Assembly: GCA_003151975.1 (NCBI GenBank)
Contig: PLZD01000035.1
Location: 1-48,288 of the forward strand
DNA from: Elusimicrobiota bacterium
GTDB taxonomy: Bacteria; Elusimicrobiota; Elusimicrobia; UBA1565; UBA9628
DNA length: 48,288 nucleotides
Direction: 5' to 3'
Part shown: positions 33,046 to 41,688 of the stretch, one piece after another
Numbering within the stretch: the stretch's first letter is position 1
How the letters are laid out: every line of letters starts with the position of its first letter
The notes under the pieces: generated by a model
Told to the model about the DNA's origin: nothing
Seen by the model: only the letters and a program-made list of their open reading frames with translations
Database searches by the model: none
Made by a program: the position numbers and the translations under genes

Positions 33046-33970
33046 GAGTTTTGATCACCCACGCCGTCATCGAATCCCAGCGCGCGGCGTTCTCGTTGTT
33101 GTGGTCCGCGTTCGGATACTCCTTGAGCCGCTTCTTCTTGCTGGCGATGCGCGCGTAGACCTTCTTGATTCCCTCGGGCGGGCAGGTGCGGTCCTTGAGG
33201 CCGACCTGCACGAGCGTCGGGACCTTGATGCCTCCGGCGGCATTGAGCGTGTCGAAGTACGAGAGCGTCTTCAGCACCATCTTGCGCCGCTCCGGATGTT
33301 CGGCGAGGTATTTTCCGACCTCGGCGTAAGGCGCGTTGGGCGCGCTCAGCGAACGTTCCCAATCGCTGAGGAAGGGGAAATCCGCCGCGACGGCGCTGAC
33401 GCGCGGGTCGAGGCCGGCGACGAGCAAAGACAGGCCGCCGCCTTGGCTCGCTCCCATGACCGCGATGCGGTTCGAATCAACTTCGGGACGGCCGGCCAGG
33501 AAGTCGATGCCGCGGAAAGAATGCGAGACGAATTCGCGATAAACATAGTCCTGCGGGTCGAGTATGCCGGAAAGGACATACCAATAGTTCTCCTGTGGGT
33601 AGGAGGACTGATCGACCTCGAAGCCTCGGCCTTGATAGGCGAGCGCCGCGACGCCCGCGCGCGCCAGGGCCATCGGCGGCTCGACTCTGTCCTGCGCGTA
33701 CCAGGGGCTGATGAGCGCCGCGGGGAATTTGCCGACACCCGTCGGGCGGCAGTACCAGGCGCGGATCGCCGTGCGAATGCTGTTATAGCTGACCTTGAAG
33801 CACGACACCTTGTCGTCGGTGTGCGCCGCGTCGGGCACAAGCTTCGTGCCCGGCGCAATCGTCGCGAGTTCGCTCTTCGTCGTGTCCCAGAAAGCGTCGA
33901 AATCGCTGGGCTGGGCGAATGAGGGCGAGGCGAGAAAGAGAAGCCAAACCGCCGCAAGGACGCGGCGCAT
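33032..33970 (-). CDS. Secreted acetyl(xylan) esterase, CE7/AXE1-like
   Basis: 312 residues from ATG 33970, 2 nt after the stop of the previous gene. Signal peptide (1-19). Alpha/beta hydrolase: nucleophile Ser175 in GASQGGG, acid Asp260 in VGLKDRTCPP, His290 in NADHNN. AWYCRPTGVGKFPAALISPWY and YQGRG are in the CE7/AXE1 style. It would remove acetyl groups from xylo- or mannooligosaccharides, letting the GH barrel act and yielding sugars for XylFGH (inference). Start codon upstream of ATG is not supported since a longer reading overlaps the neighbouring gene. Confidence 0.87.
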   Translation of the reverse strand: MRRVLAAVWLLFLASPSFAQPSDFDAFWDTTKSELATIAPGTKLVPDAAHTDDKVSCFKVSYNSIRTAIRAWYCRPTGVGKFPAALISPWYAQDRVEPPMALARAGVAALAYQGRGFEVDQSSYPQENYWYVLSGILDPQDYVYREFVSHSFRGIDFLAGRPEVDSNRIAVMGASQGGGLSLLVAGLDPRVSAVAADFPFLSDWERSLSAPNAPYAEVGKYLAEHPERRKMVLKTLSYFDTLNAAGGIKVPTLVQVGLKDRTCPPEGIKKVYARIASKKKRLKEYPNADHNNENAARWDSMTAWVIKTLTAP

Positions 33971-33972
33971 CG

Positions 33973-34743
33973 TTACTTCGAGCCGAAAAGCTTCGACCAG
34001 AATCCCGGCTTGTCGTCGCCGGGCTTGTCGACGGGCCGCGGCATCGGCGTCGGCGTGCCGAGCTGGCTTGCCATCTGGTCGTCGAGCTTGTTGGCCTGGA
34101 AGGACATGATCTGGGTCAGCGTGTCGACGTGCACGATCGAATTCGGGATGGCGTCTTGGCTCGCGCTCTCGTCTCCGCGCAGGCGCAGCAGCAGATGCTC
34201 GAAGACCTGGCGCAGGGGCTCGATGATTTCGCGAATTTCCTGGCGCGCGCCCTCGATCTGGCCGCCTTGCGTTCCCAGCACGCTGCGCATGACGTGCTTG
34301 AGCAAGCCGTCGGACGGCGTGAAAGGGGGAAGCCCTTTGAGGTACGGCTTGATCTTTCGCCCGACGGGGCAGTCGCTCGAGAAAACCGCGAGTTGGACCA
34401 TGATCGAGCCGACCATCTGCAGCGGCCAAGAGACGGTCTGCTTGTTTCCCTGGTCGTCGATCGCGGTCGCCTTGACCGTCTCCGTCGAGGTGCGGTGGCG
34501 CAGGCGGTCGAGCGTCGTTTGCATGGAGAGCGCCGCGGGGCAGGCGCCGAGCTCTCCTGGCAGCGGACAGCAGGGGCATTTGTAGTAGCCGAGCTTTGTC
34601 CACGGCGCGGGCCGGACCAGCGGGATGTGCGTGCCCGTCGGCTTGCGCTCGATGATCATGTGCGAGCTGGTGCCGTCAGAGAACTCGAGGTTGAGCTCGC
34701 GGTACCAGCCGATGGGCCTCGAAATTTCCTCTTCGCCGGGCAT
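33973..34743 (-). CDS. DUF6901-like protein with CPxCPL motif, second copy
   Basis: 256 residues from ATG 34743; TATATT is 7 nt upstream (leaderless). N-terminus EISRPIGWYRELNLEFSDGTSSHMIIE and motif WTKLGYYKCPCCPL..ACPAA align with WTKLEHQQCPNCPL..CPVA of the protein at 15229. The middle part has SSDCPVGRKIKPYLKGLPPFTPSDGLLKHVMRSVLGTQGG, equivalent to the TSGCPVLDALRP/HLPFSTMEETLFRV segment there. The C-terminal part has a Lys/Pro-rich tail. Function unknown. Next to the esterase, but the connection is not clear. Confidence 0.72.
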   Translation of the reverse strand: MPGEEEISRPIGWYRELNLEFSDGTSSHMIIERKPTGTHIPLVRPAPWTKLGYYKCPCCPLPGELGACPAALSMQTTLDRLRHRTSTETVKATAIDDQGNKQTVSWPLQMVGSIMVQLAVFSSDCPVGRKIKPYLKGLPPFTPSDGLLKHVMRSVLGTQGGQIEGARQEIREIIEPLRQVFEHLLLRLRGDESASQDAIPNSIVHVDTLTQIMSFQANKLDDQMASQLGTPTPMPRPVDKPGDDKPGFWSKLFGSK

Positions 34744-34758
34744 CAGGGACAATATAGA

Positions 34759-35196
34759 TTATTTCGAGGCGGTTCGCGCCGCGAAGACGCAGGCCGCCGT
34801 GAGCACGGCGCACCAAGCCGCCAATCCGAGAATGATCGGCAGCGCTATTTTTCTTTGCGGCACGCGCGCGTAGCGCATGAGCGCCATGACGAGCCACGGC
34901 CCGATCAGCGGCGAGATCAATAGCGTCGGCCAGAAAGCGCCCTCGGAGCTCAGCAGTTTCTCCACGAGGACGCTGCGCTTTTTCTCGAGCTGCGTCCGAA
35001 AGAAATGCCAGCGGCAGAGCGTGTCCCAACATAGATCGACGACCGGGACTTGAACGTACGCCAGCGGAAAGGCGGCGGCCCAAGTCAGCCAGGGGGAATA
35101 CTTGAGCTCGAAGATCGCCAGCGGAATGGAGATCAGCGCGCCGCCGATCGGGTTGATCGACAGAATGATGAAGCTGAGCGCGCCCGCGAGCGTCAA
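34759..35196 (-). CDS. Small membrane protein, COG2426-like putative small multidrug exporter
   Basis: 145 residues with four hydrophobic segments; SINPIGGALISIPLAIFELKYSP and WDTLCRWHFFRTQLEKKRS resemble COG2426-like small export proteins, from memory. Starts with a TTG (35196) overlapping the TGA stop of the upstream oxidoreductase (TTGA), with no Shine-Dalgarno, so it is probably expressed by translational coupling. Function uncertain. Confidence 0.65.
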   Translation of the reverse strand: MTLAGALSFIILSINPIGGALISIPLAIFELKYSPWLTWAAAFPLAYVQVPVVDLCWDTLCRWHFFRTQLEKKRSVLVEKLLSSEGAFWPTLLISPLIGPWLVMALMRYARVPQRKIALPIILGLAAWCAVLTAACVFAARTASK

Positions 35197-36155
35197 GGGA
35201 TGAGCACGATCTTGCCGCGCGCGCCGGGCTCCATGACGGCGGCGTGGGCCTTCGGCGCCTCGGTCAGCGGAAATTTCCGCCCGACGATCGGCCGCAGCGT
35301 CCCGGCGTCGAAGCCCTTGACGAGATCGCCGTAGATCTCGGAGAGCTCCTCGGCGGAGGAATTCATCAGCGACATGCCGAGAATCGCCGAGTCCTTGGTC
35401 ATCGTCGCGCGCGGGTCAATCTCGATGGCGCCGCGGCTGCCGATGACGACGACGCGGCCGCGCGGCGCGAGCAGATCGAGATCGCGGCGCAGATTGACGT
35501 TGGCCAGCATCTCGAGGATCACGTTGACGCCCCGGCCGCCGGAGAGTTCCGCGATTTTCTTCTCATAATCGGGCTCGCGGTGGTTGAGCGCGTGATGGGC
35601 GCCTTCTTTCAAAACAAGAGCGAGCCCCTCATCGGTCCCCGCGGTTCCGATGACGGTAAAGCCCCCGGCGCGCGCGAGCTGCACGGCCGCGGTTCCGACG
35701 CCGCCGCTGGCGCCGTGGACGAGGACGGTCTCGCCGCGCACGCCCTTGGCGCGGCCGTAGAGCGAACGGTGCGCGGCGCCGTAAGGCACGCCGATGGAAG
35801 CACCCTGGGCGAAAGTCAGCTTGTCGGACAAGCGGTGGACTTGATGCTCCTCGCAAAGGACGAGCTCGGCGTAGGCACCGCTGACGGTGCGCGCCGTGTA
35901 GACGCGGTCGCCGGGCTTGTATGATTTGACGCCCGATCCTACGGCCTTCACGACGCCGCCCGCGTCGTAGCCCGGCGTCCACGGCATGTCGGGCTTGCGG
36001 TACGAGATTCCGGCGCGGATGTAGGTGTCGACGGGGTTGACGCCCGCGGCCTCGACCTTGACGACGACTTGACCCGGGCCCGGTTTGGGGTCGGGCACGG
36101 TCTCGAGCTTCATGACCTCGGGGCCGCCGGTATCTCGAACGAGGATCGCTTTCAT
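35193..36155 (-). CDS. Zinc-independent quinone oxidoreductase (QOR/zeta-crystallin-like)
   Basis: 320 residues. Medium-chain dehydrogenase/reductase with N-terminal barrel (AAGVNPVDTYIRAG, TPGYDAGGVV) and Rossmann half with the loop VLVHGASGGVGTAAVQLA. No catalytic or structural zinc cysteines are seen, typical of NADPH:quinone reductases. VLSRDLD..APRGRVVVIGSRG follows. It would reduce quinones or enones with NADPH. A TAAACT box (36162-36167, minus) 6 nt before ATG predicts a leaderless transcript, divergent from the glucoamylase operon. Confidence 0.92.
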   Translation of the reverse strand: MKAILVRDTGGPEVMKLETVPDPKPGPGQVVVKVEAAGVNPVDTYIRAGISYRKPDMPWTPGYDAGGVVKAVGSGVKSYKPGDRVYTARTVSGAYAELVLCEEHQVHRLSDKLTFAQGASIGVPYGAAHRSLYGRAKGVRGETVLVHGASGGVGTAAVQLARAGGFTVIGTAGTDEGLALVLKEGAHHALNHREPDYEKKIAELSGGRGVNVILEMLANVNLRRDLDLLAPRGRVVVIGSRGAIEIDPRATMTKDSAILGMSLMNSSAEELSEIYGDLVKGFDAGTLRPIVGRKFPLTEAPKAHAAVMEPGARGKIVLIP

Positions 36156-36178
36156 GAGGTTAGTTTACACTAGCGGCG

Positions 36179-36207
36179 TTGCAATCGTCCAGGACAAGAA
36201 CTAGAAT
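36179..36207 (+). promoter_or_regulatory. Promoter for the glucoamylase/PPP operon
   Basis: TTGCAA (36179-36184), 17-nt spacer, TAGAAT (36202-36207), followed by AGGAGA (36215-36220 region) before ATG 36223. The intergenic 67 nt also holds the divergent start of the oxidoreductase. Confidence 0.65.
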
Positions 36208-36222
36208 CGAGACAGGAGAACC

Positions 36223-38688
36223 ATGGCTTGGAATTACGAAGGAGAAGAGGCGTTCGGTAGGCCCGGCATCGAGCCGCGCTGGGCCCACAGCGCCAAGGAG
36301 GCCGTCGGCACCGCTTACAGCACCTCGAGCCGCGTCTGGTACACGATCTCGCACGGCACGCTCACCGAGGTTTATTGGCCGACGGCCGACTCGCCTCAGA
36401 CGCGCGACCTTCAGTACCTCATCAGCGACGGCGAGACCTTCGTCCACGAGGAGCGGCGCGACCTTTTCTCGGAGATACAGAAGCTCGACGAATCCTCGCT
36501 AGGCTACCGCATCGTCAGCCGCGACCGGGACGACCACTATCGCATCATTAAAGAGATCGTGGCCGATCCGCATCTCTCCTGCGTCCTCCTTCGGACGAAG
36601 CTCGAGGGCGACGAGGCACTTCTTAAGAAACTGCATTTGTACGTCCTGCTGGCGCCGCATCTGGAGAGCCGAGGCTGGGGCAACACCGCTGCGCGCATGT
36701 CGTTCGCGGGACGCACCGTGCTGGTCGCCCGGCGCGGCTATCATCACTTGGCGCTGGGCGCGAGTGTTCCGTTCCTGAAGACTTCGTGCGGTTTCGTCGG
36801 AGCCAGCGACGGCTGGACCGATCTGGATCGCCACAAGAAAATGGAATGGCAGTTCGGCCACGCGCGCGACGGGAACGTCGCCTTGACCGCGGAGTTCGAC
36901 CTCTCCGGATGCCGCGAGTTCACCGTGGCCTTGGCCTTCGGCTCGCGCCTGCACGGCGCGGTCACGACCTTAATGGAGTCGCTGGGCCTTCCATTCGGAG
37001 GACAGCGCCAACGGTTCCAGGAGCAATGGCACCGCGCCTGCAGCGGCGGCCATGACATGGAGAAAGTCTCGCAGGACGGCGGCCGGCTGTATCGCACGAG
37101 CCACAGCCTGCTGTTGGCCCACGAGGACAAGACTTATCCCGGCGCCATGATCGCGGCGATGAGCATACCCTGGGGGCAGGCGCACGGAGACGAGGATGGG
37201 CTCGGCGGCTATCACTTGGTCTGGACGCGCGATCTGTGCCAAAGCGCCGGGGGCCTCCTGGCCTGCGGCAACCATACCACGCCGCTGCGGGCCCTGATTT
37301 ATCTTGCCGCCTCCCAACTTCCCCACGGCGGCTTCTACCAGAACTTCTGGATCAACGGCGATCCCTTTTGGACGGGCATCCAGCTCGACGAGACGGCTTT
37401 CCCGGTCATCCTCGCGTGGCGGCTGATGGAGCACGGCGCGCTGAAGGAGTTCGACCCGGTCGCCATGGTCTTGAAAGCGGCCGGCCATTTGATCCGCCAA
37501 GGCCCCGTCACGCCGCAGGAACGCTGGGAAGAAAATAGCGGCTATTCTCCTTCGACGCTCGCGGCCGTGATCGCCGCGTTGATCTGCGCCGCGGATTTCT
37601 CCCGTCGAAGCAACGACGAGGCGACCGCGGTCTTCATCGAGGAATACGCCGATTTTCTCGAGTCGCATCTGGAGGATTGGACCGTTACGGCGAAGGGAAG
37701 CCTGCTGCCCGCCGTGCCGCGCCATTACATCCGCTTGCTGCCCGTCGAGCCCGATGACGCCTCGCCGGAGGAGAATCCCGACACGGGCTTACTCGCTCTG
37801 AAAAATCAGCCGCCGGGCGCGCCGTGGGAGTACCCCGCCAAGGACGTCGTCGACGCCGGTTTTCTCGAGCTTGTGCGCTACGGCATCCGCCGCGCGGGCG
37901 ATCCTCTCATCGAGGACTCATTGAAAGTCGTCGATGCGGTCCTCAAGGTGGAAACGCCTTCGGGGCCGTGCTGGCGGCGCTACAATCACGACGGCTACGG
38001 CCAGCGGCCCGACGGCGGGCCGTTCATGGGCTGGGGCAAGGGACGCGCCTGGCCGATCCTGACGGGCGAGCGCGCCCATTACGAGCTGGCCGCGGGCCGC
38101 GCCGCCGCGCCGTACATCAAGGCCATGGAGAAATTCGCTTCGCGCGGCGGAATGCTGCCGGAGCAAAGCTGGGACGAGCGCGATATGCCCGAACATCGGC
38201 TGTTCCTCGGGCGCCCGACGGGCGCCGCGATGCCGCTGTTGTGGGCGCACGCCGAGTACGTCAAGCTCCTGCGTTCCGTCACCGACGGGAAAGTCTTCGA
38301 CCGCATCGAGCCGGTCGCCGCGCGGTATCTCGAGGGGAAAGGGCGCAAGGATCTCGAGGTCTGGAAGTTCAACCGTCAGCCGCGCAAGATCTTGGCGGGG
38401 ATGACTTTGCGGGTCATCGCGCATGCGGCTTTCCGGCTGCGCTGGACCGCCGACGAATGGACTCGGACCGCGGAGACCGCGAGTCGCCTGACGGCGTTGG
38501 GCCTGCACTTCGCGGATGTCGCCGTGTCCGACGCTCAAAGAGCTCCGCTCAAATTCACTTTCTACTGGCCCGACGCGCGGCGTTGGGAAGGCCGTGATTT
38601 CGAGGTGACCTGCGATGCAGATGGGAATGGTCGGGCTGGGACGCATGGGCGCAAACATGGCAAGGCGCCTGTTGCGCGACAAGCATGA
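36223..38688 (+). CDS. Glucoamylase (GH15, glucan 1,4-alpha-glucosidase)
   Basis: 821 residues, no signal peptide, so cytoplasmic. N-terminal beta-sandwich (about 1-270) precedes an alpha/alpha barrel. In the barrel, HLVWTRDLCQSAGG, QLPHGGFYQNFWINGDPFW and ERWEENSGYSPSTLA hold the general acid Glu (436), and LPEQSWDE the base Glu647; WEY and PFMGWGKGRAWPILTGE are also family-like. It releases glucose from the non-reducing ends of alpha-glucans such as glycogen. The coding frame overlaps the start of gnd by 74 nt, so both are on one mRNA. Confidence 0.94.
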   Translation: MAWNYEGEEAFGRPGIEPRWAHSAKEAVGTAYSTSSRVWYTISHGTLTEVYWPTADSPQTRDLQYLISDGETFVHEERRDLFSEIQKLDESSLGYRIVSRDRDDHYRIIKEIVADPHLSCVLLRTKLEGDEALLKKLHLYVLLAPHLESRGWGNTAARMSFAGRTVLVARRGYHHLALGASVPFLKTSCGFVGASDGWTDLDRHKKMEWQFGHARDGNVALTAEFDLSGCREFTVALAFGSRLHGAVTTLMESLGLPFGGQRQRFQEQWHRACSGGHDMEKVSQDGGRLYRTSHSLLLAHEDKTYPGAMIAAMSIPWGQAHGDEDGLGGYHLVWTRDLCQSAGGLLACGNHTTPLRALIYLAASQLPHGGFYQNFWINGDPFWTGIQLDETAFPVILAWRLMEHGALKEFDPVAMVLKAAGHLIRQGPVTPQERWEENSGYSPSTLAAVIAALICAADFSRRSNDEATAVFIEEYADFLESHLEDWTVTAKGSLLPAVPRHYIRLLPVEPDDASPEENPDTGLLALKNQPPGAPWEYPAKDVVDAGFLELVRYGIRRAGDPLIEDSLKVVDAVLKVETPSGPCWRRYNHDGYGQRPDGGPFMGWGKGRAWPILTGERAHYELAAGRAAAPYIKAMEKFASRGGMLPEQSWDERDMPEHRLFLGRPTGAAMPLLWAHAEYVKLLRSVTDGKVFDRIEPVAARYLEGKGRKDLEVWKFNRQPRKILAGMTLRVIAHAAFRLRWTADEWTRTAETASRLTALGLHFADVAVSDAQRAPLKFTFYWPDARRWEGRDFEVTCDADGNGRAGTHGRKHGKAPVARQA

Positions 38689-39514
38689 TATCGCCGCTTT
38701 CGACCCGAATCCTGCGGCCGTAAAGGAAATTCAAAAAGAAGGCGCGAAGGGCGCGGGCTCTCTCGAGGAGCTCGTCAAAACGCTCAAGGCGCCGCGCGTC
38801 GTCTGGTTGATGATCCCGGCGGGCAAGCCCGTCGACGACGCGGTTGCGACGCTGGCGCGCATACTCGAGAAGGGCGACCTCGTGATCGACGGCGGCAACA
38901 GCTACTACAAGGACGACATTCGCCATGCCGAGGAGCTGTCGAAGAAAGGTATTCAATACATGGATGCGGGAGTCTCGGGCGGCATCTGGGGCCTGCAGAT
39001 CGGCTACTGCTTGATGGCGGGAGGGGACAAAAAGGATTTCGATCGCGTCGAGCCTCTGCTGAAAAGCCTCGCGCCCAAAGAGGGCTACCTTTACACCGGA
39101 GCCGTCGGTTCCGGTCATTTCGTCAAGATGGTTCACAACGGCATCGAGTACGGCATGATGCAGGCCTACGCCGAGGGCTTCGAGATCATCGAGGCCTCGC
39201 CGTACAAGCAGGACATGGCCAAGCTCGCGCATCTTTGGAACCAGGGCAGCGTCGTGCGGTCCTGGCTGCTGGAACTTGCCGAGGGCGCCTTCGTCGCCGA
39301 CGCGGAGCTCAAGGACATCAAGGGCTTCGTCGAGGACTCCGGCGAGGGGCGCTGGACCGTGCACCAAGCCGTCGACACCGGAGTCGCCGCGCCGGTCATC
39401 ACGCTCTCGCTCTACAACCGCTTCCTGTCACGGCAAACGAACTCTTTCACGAACAGAGTCTTGGCGGCCCTGCGCCATCAATTCGGCGGCCATGCGGTGG
39501 TGAAGTCGAAATGA
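38615..39514 (+). CDS. gnd: 6-phosphogluconate dehydrogenase, decarboxylating (short NAD-type)
   Basis: 299 residues, the short GndA/YqeC-like form rather than the 470-residue enzyme. Rossmann loop GMVGLGRMGANMARRL; substrate motif DGGNSYYKDD and GSGHFVKMVHNGIEYGMMQ with catalytic Lys. Produces ribulose-5-phosphate, CO2 and NAD(P)H. Start ATG 38615 lies inside the glucoamylase gene; an alternative ATG at 38621 exists. Joined to zwf by an ATGA overlap. Confidence 0.94.
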   Translation: MQMGMVGLGRMGANMARRLLRDKHDIAAFDPNPAAVKEIQKEGAKGAGSLEELVKTLKAPRVVWLMIPAGKPVDDAVATLARILEKGDLVIDGGNSYYKDDIRHAEELSKKGIQYMDAGVSGGIWGLQIGYCLMAGGDKKDFDRVEPLLKSLAPKEGYLYTGAVGSGHFVKMVHNGIEYGMMQAYAEGFEIIEASPYKQDMAKLAHLWNQGSVVRSWLLELAEGAFVADAELKDIKGFVEDSGEGRWTVHQAVDTGVAAPVITLSLYNRFLSRQTNSFTNRVLAALRHQFGGHAVVKSK

Positions 39515-40995
39515 AAGCCCCGCGGCACGGCATCTCGGCCTCTCGCCTCATTTCGAAGGACGCGCTCTGCCGCATGGAGCGCGCGCCCGACCCGTGCGTC
39601 ATGGTGCTGTTCGGAGCTTCGGGCGATCTTGCGGCCCGCAAACTGCTGCCTTCGCTCGCGCAGCTAGCCGCCGAGAAGATTCTGCCCAAGGGCTTCCGTC
39701 TGCTGGGCGTCTCGCGCACGCCCAAGACCACGGAGTCGTACCGCCGCGAGATCGCGGCCGCGCTGAAGGAGGCCGGCGTCAAGGAATCGGGCCTGCTGAA
39801 GCAATGCGACTATCTCGCCGGTGATGGGGGAGACCCGGGATTCTATCGCGCCTTGAATCAAAAGCTCGCGGGCCTCGGAGGACGGCGGCTGTTCTATCTC
39901 TCGACCGCGCCGTCTTTGTTTCCGGTCATCGCCCAACGCCTTCACGAAGCGAAGCTCTCGCGCCCTCCTGCGGGAGGCTGGACGCGCCTGGTCATCGAGA
40001 AGCCCTTCGGACGGGATTTGTCGTCGGCGGAGAAACTCAACAGCGTCCTCCAGGGGTCCGGGTTTCGCGAGGACCAGGTATACCGGATCGATCATTATCT
40101 GGGCAAGGAGACGGTGCAGAACATCTTGATGCTGCGCTTCGCGAACGTCCTGTTCGAGCCCGCCTGGAACAGCCACTACGTGGATCACGTGCAGATCACC
40201 AACGCCGAAACCTTGGGCGTCGAGCATCGCGCCGCCTATTACGATCAGTCCGGCGTCGTGCGCGACATGTTCCAGAACCACCTCATGCAGCTCTTGTCGC
40301 TCATCGCGATGGAGCCGCCCTCGGGCTTCGGCGCGGACGGCGTCCGCGACCGCAAGCTCGACGTCTTTCGCGCGATCAAGCCTCTCGGCACGAAGGACTC
40401 GGTCGTGGCGCAATATGCGAGTTATAGAAGAGAACCGGGAGTGAGCCGCGATTCGGTTACTCCGACCTACGCGGCGCTGCGGCTCGAGCTCGACGATTGG
40501 CGTTGGCACGGCGTGCCGTTCTATCTGCGCTCGGGAAAGTGCCTGGCCGAGCGCGTGACCGAGATCGCGGTGGTGTTCAGGCACGTTCCTGTCTCGATAT
40601 TCAAACCTCTCCTCGCGGATCATCTCTCGCCCAACGTGATCCGCCTGCGCATCCAGCCGGACGAAGGCGTATCAGTGCGCTTCGAGGCCAAGCACCCGGG
40701 ACCCAAGCTCTGCATGAGCTCGGTCAACTTGGACTTCTCTTACGAGAGGACTTTCGGCGCCAAGCCGCCCGAGGCCTACGCCCGCCTGCTTTTGGACGCG
40801 ATGAACGGGGACCAGACTCTCTTCGCGCGCAGCGACGCCGTCGAACAATGCTGGCGCGTCTTCGATCCGGTCGTTCGGCAGTGGGAGCGAGCGACCAAGC
40901 CCCTGCCGTCCTACTCCGCCGGAAGCTGGGGCCCGGATGAGGCCGAGGCTCTGCTCGCGCGCGACGGCCGGCGCTGGGATCTTCCCTACGCGTGA
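39511..40995 (+). CDS. zwf: Glucose-6-phosphate dehydrogenase
   Basis: 494 residues from ATG 39511, overlapping the gnd stop. Dinucleotide loop VLFGASGDLAARKLLPSL (35-49) and active-site RIDHYLGKETVQN (Asp194, His195, Lys199). EKPFGRD and FRVMAxxx-type C-terminal parts (VLFEPAWNSHYVDHVQITNAE) follow. Oxidises glucose-6-phosphate to 6-phosphogluconolactone, giving NADPH; together with pgl and gnd it completes the oxidative branch. A longer upstream in-frame reading (from 39235) is rejected as overlap. Confidence 0.95.
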   Translation: MKAPRHGISASRLISKDALCRMERAPDPCVMVLFGASGDLAARKLLPSLAQLAAEKILPKGFRLLGVSRTPKTTESYRREIAAALKEAGVKESGLLKQCDYLAGDGGDPGFYRALNQKLAGLGGRRLFYLSTAPSLFPVIAQRLHEAKLSRPPAGGWTRLVIEKPFGRDLSSAEKLNSVLQGSGFREDQVYRIDHYLGKETVQNILMLRFANVLFEPAWNSHYVDHVQITNAETLGVEHRAAYYDQSGVVRDMFQNHLMQLLSLIAMEPPSGFGADGVRDRKLDVFRAIKPLGTKDSVVAQYASYRREPGVSRDSVTPTYAALRLELDDWRWHGVPFYLRSGKCLAERVTEIAVVFRHVPVSIFKPLLADHLSPNVIRLRIQPDEGVSVRFEAKHPGPKLCMSSVNLDFSYERTFGAKPPEAYARLLLDAMNGDQTLFARSDAVEQCWRVFDPVVRQWERATKPLPSYSAGSWGPDEAEALLARDGRRWDLPYA

Positions 40996-41681
40996 AGCAC
41001 GATCTTCATCCGTATCCCGATCCGGAATCCATGAGCCGAAGCGCGGCTCAGTTCGTCTGTGAAGCGGCCGCGGCGGCGATCTCCGAGCGCGGGCGCTTCA
41101 TGCTGGCGCTGTCGGGAGGCCGCACGCCGCGCCGGGTCTACGAGATTCTCTCGGGAGCGGCGATGCCGTGGCAGGACGTCCATCTTTTTTGGGGCGACGA
41201 GCGCTGCGTGCCGGCGACCGATCCTTCCAGCAACTACCGCATGGCGGAAGAGGTCCTGCTCTCGAAGATCCCGGTGCCGCCGGAAAACGTCCACGCGATG
41301 CCCGTCGAGGGCGGTTCTCCCGACGCCGCGGCGCAGTCCTATGAGGACATGCTGCGCGGTTTTTTCCCCGGGGCCGTCACCTTCGACTTGATCCTGCTCG
41401 GCGTCGGCCCCGACGGCCACACGGCTTCGCTTTTTCCTGGAAGCTCCGCGTTGTCGGAGAGGAAGCGCTGGGTCGTCGCGGTGGACGGCAAGGAGGGAAA
41501 TCCTCCGGTCCCGCGGCTGACCTTGACCTTGCCCGCGATCAACGCCAGCCGCCGCGCGGCGTTTCTCGCGGCCGGTCTCGACAAGAAAGAGATCCACGAC
41601 AAGATTTCCACCGGAGCCGACTTGCCCGCCGCGCGCGTCGCTCCCCGCGAGCGTCTGCTGTGGTTTCTCTCGGAGACCTGA
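40992..41681 (+). CDS. pgl: 6-phosphogluconolactonase (DevB type)
   Basis: 229 residues from GTG 40992, overlapping the zwf stop (GTGA). LALSGGRTPRRVYEIL, FWGDERCVPATDPSSNYRMA and LLGVGPDGHTASLFPGS are hallmarks of the NagB/DevB fold and active site. Hydrolyses the lactone made by Zwf. Last gene of the operon; the next gene is on the opposite strand only 8 nt away. Confidence 0.94.
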   Translation: MKHDLHPYPDPESMSRSAAQFVCEAAAAAISERGRFMLALSGGRTPRRVYEILSGAAMPWQDVHLFWGDERCVPATDPSSNYRMAEEVLLSKIPVPPENVHAMPVEGGSPDAAAQSYEDMLRGFFPGAVTFDLILLGVGPDGHTASLFPGSSALSERKRWVVAVDGKEGNPPVPRLTLTLPAINASRRAAFLAAGLDKKEIHDKISTGADLPAARVAPRERLLWFLSET

Positions 41682-41688
41682 GACCGGG

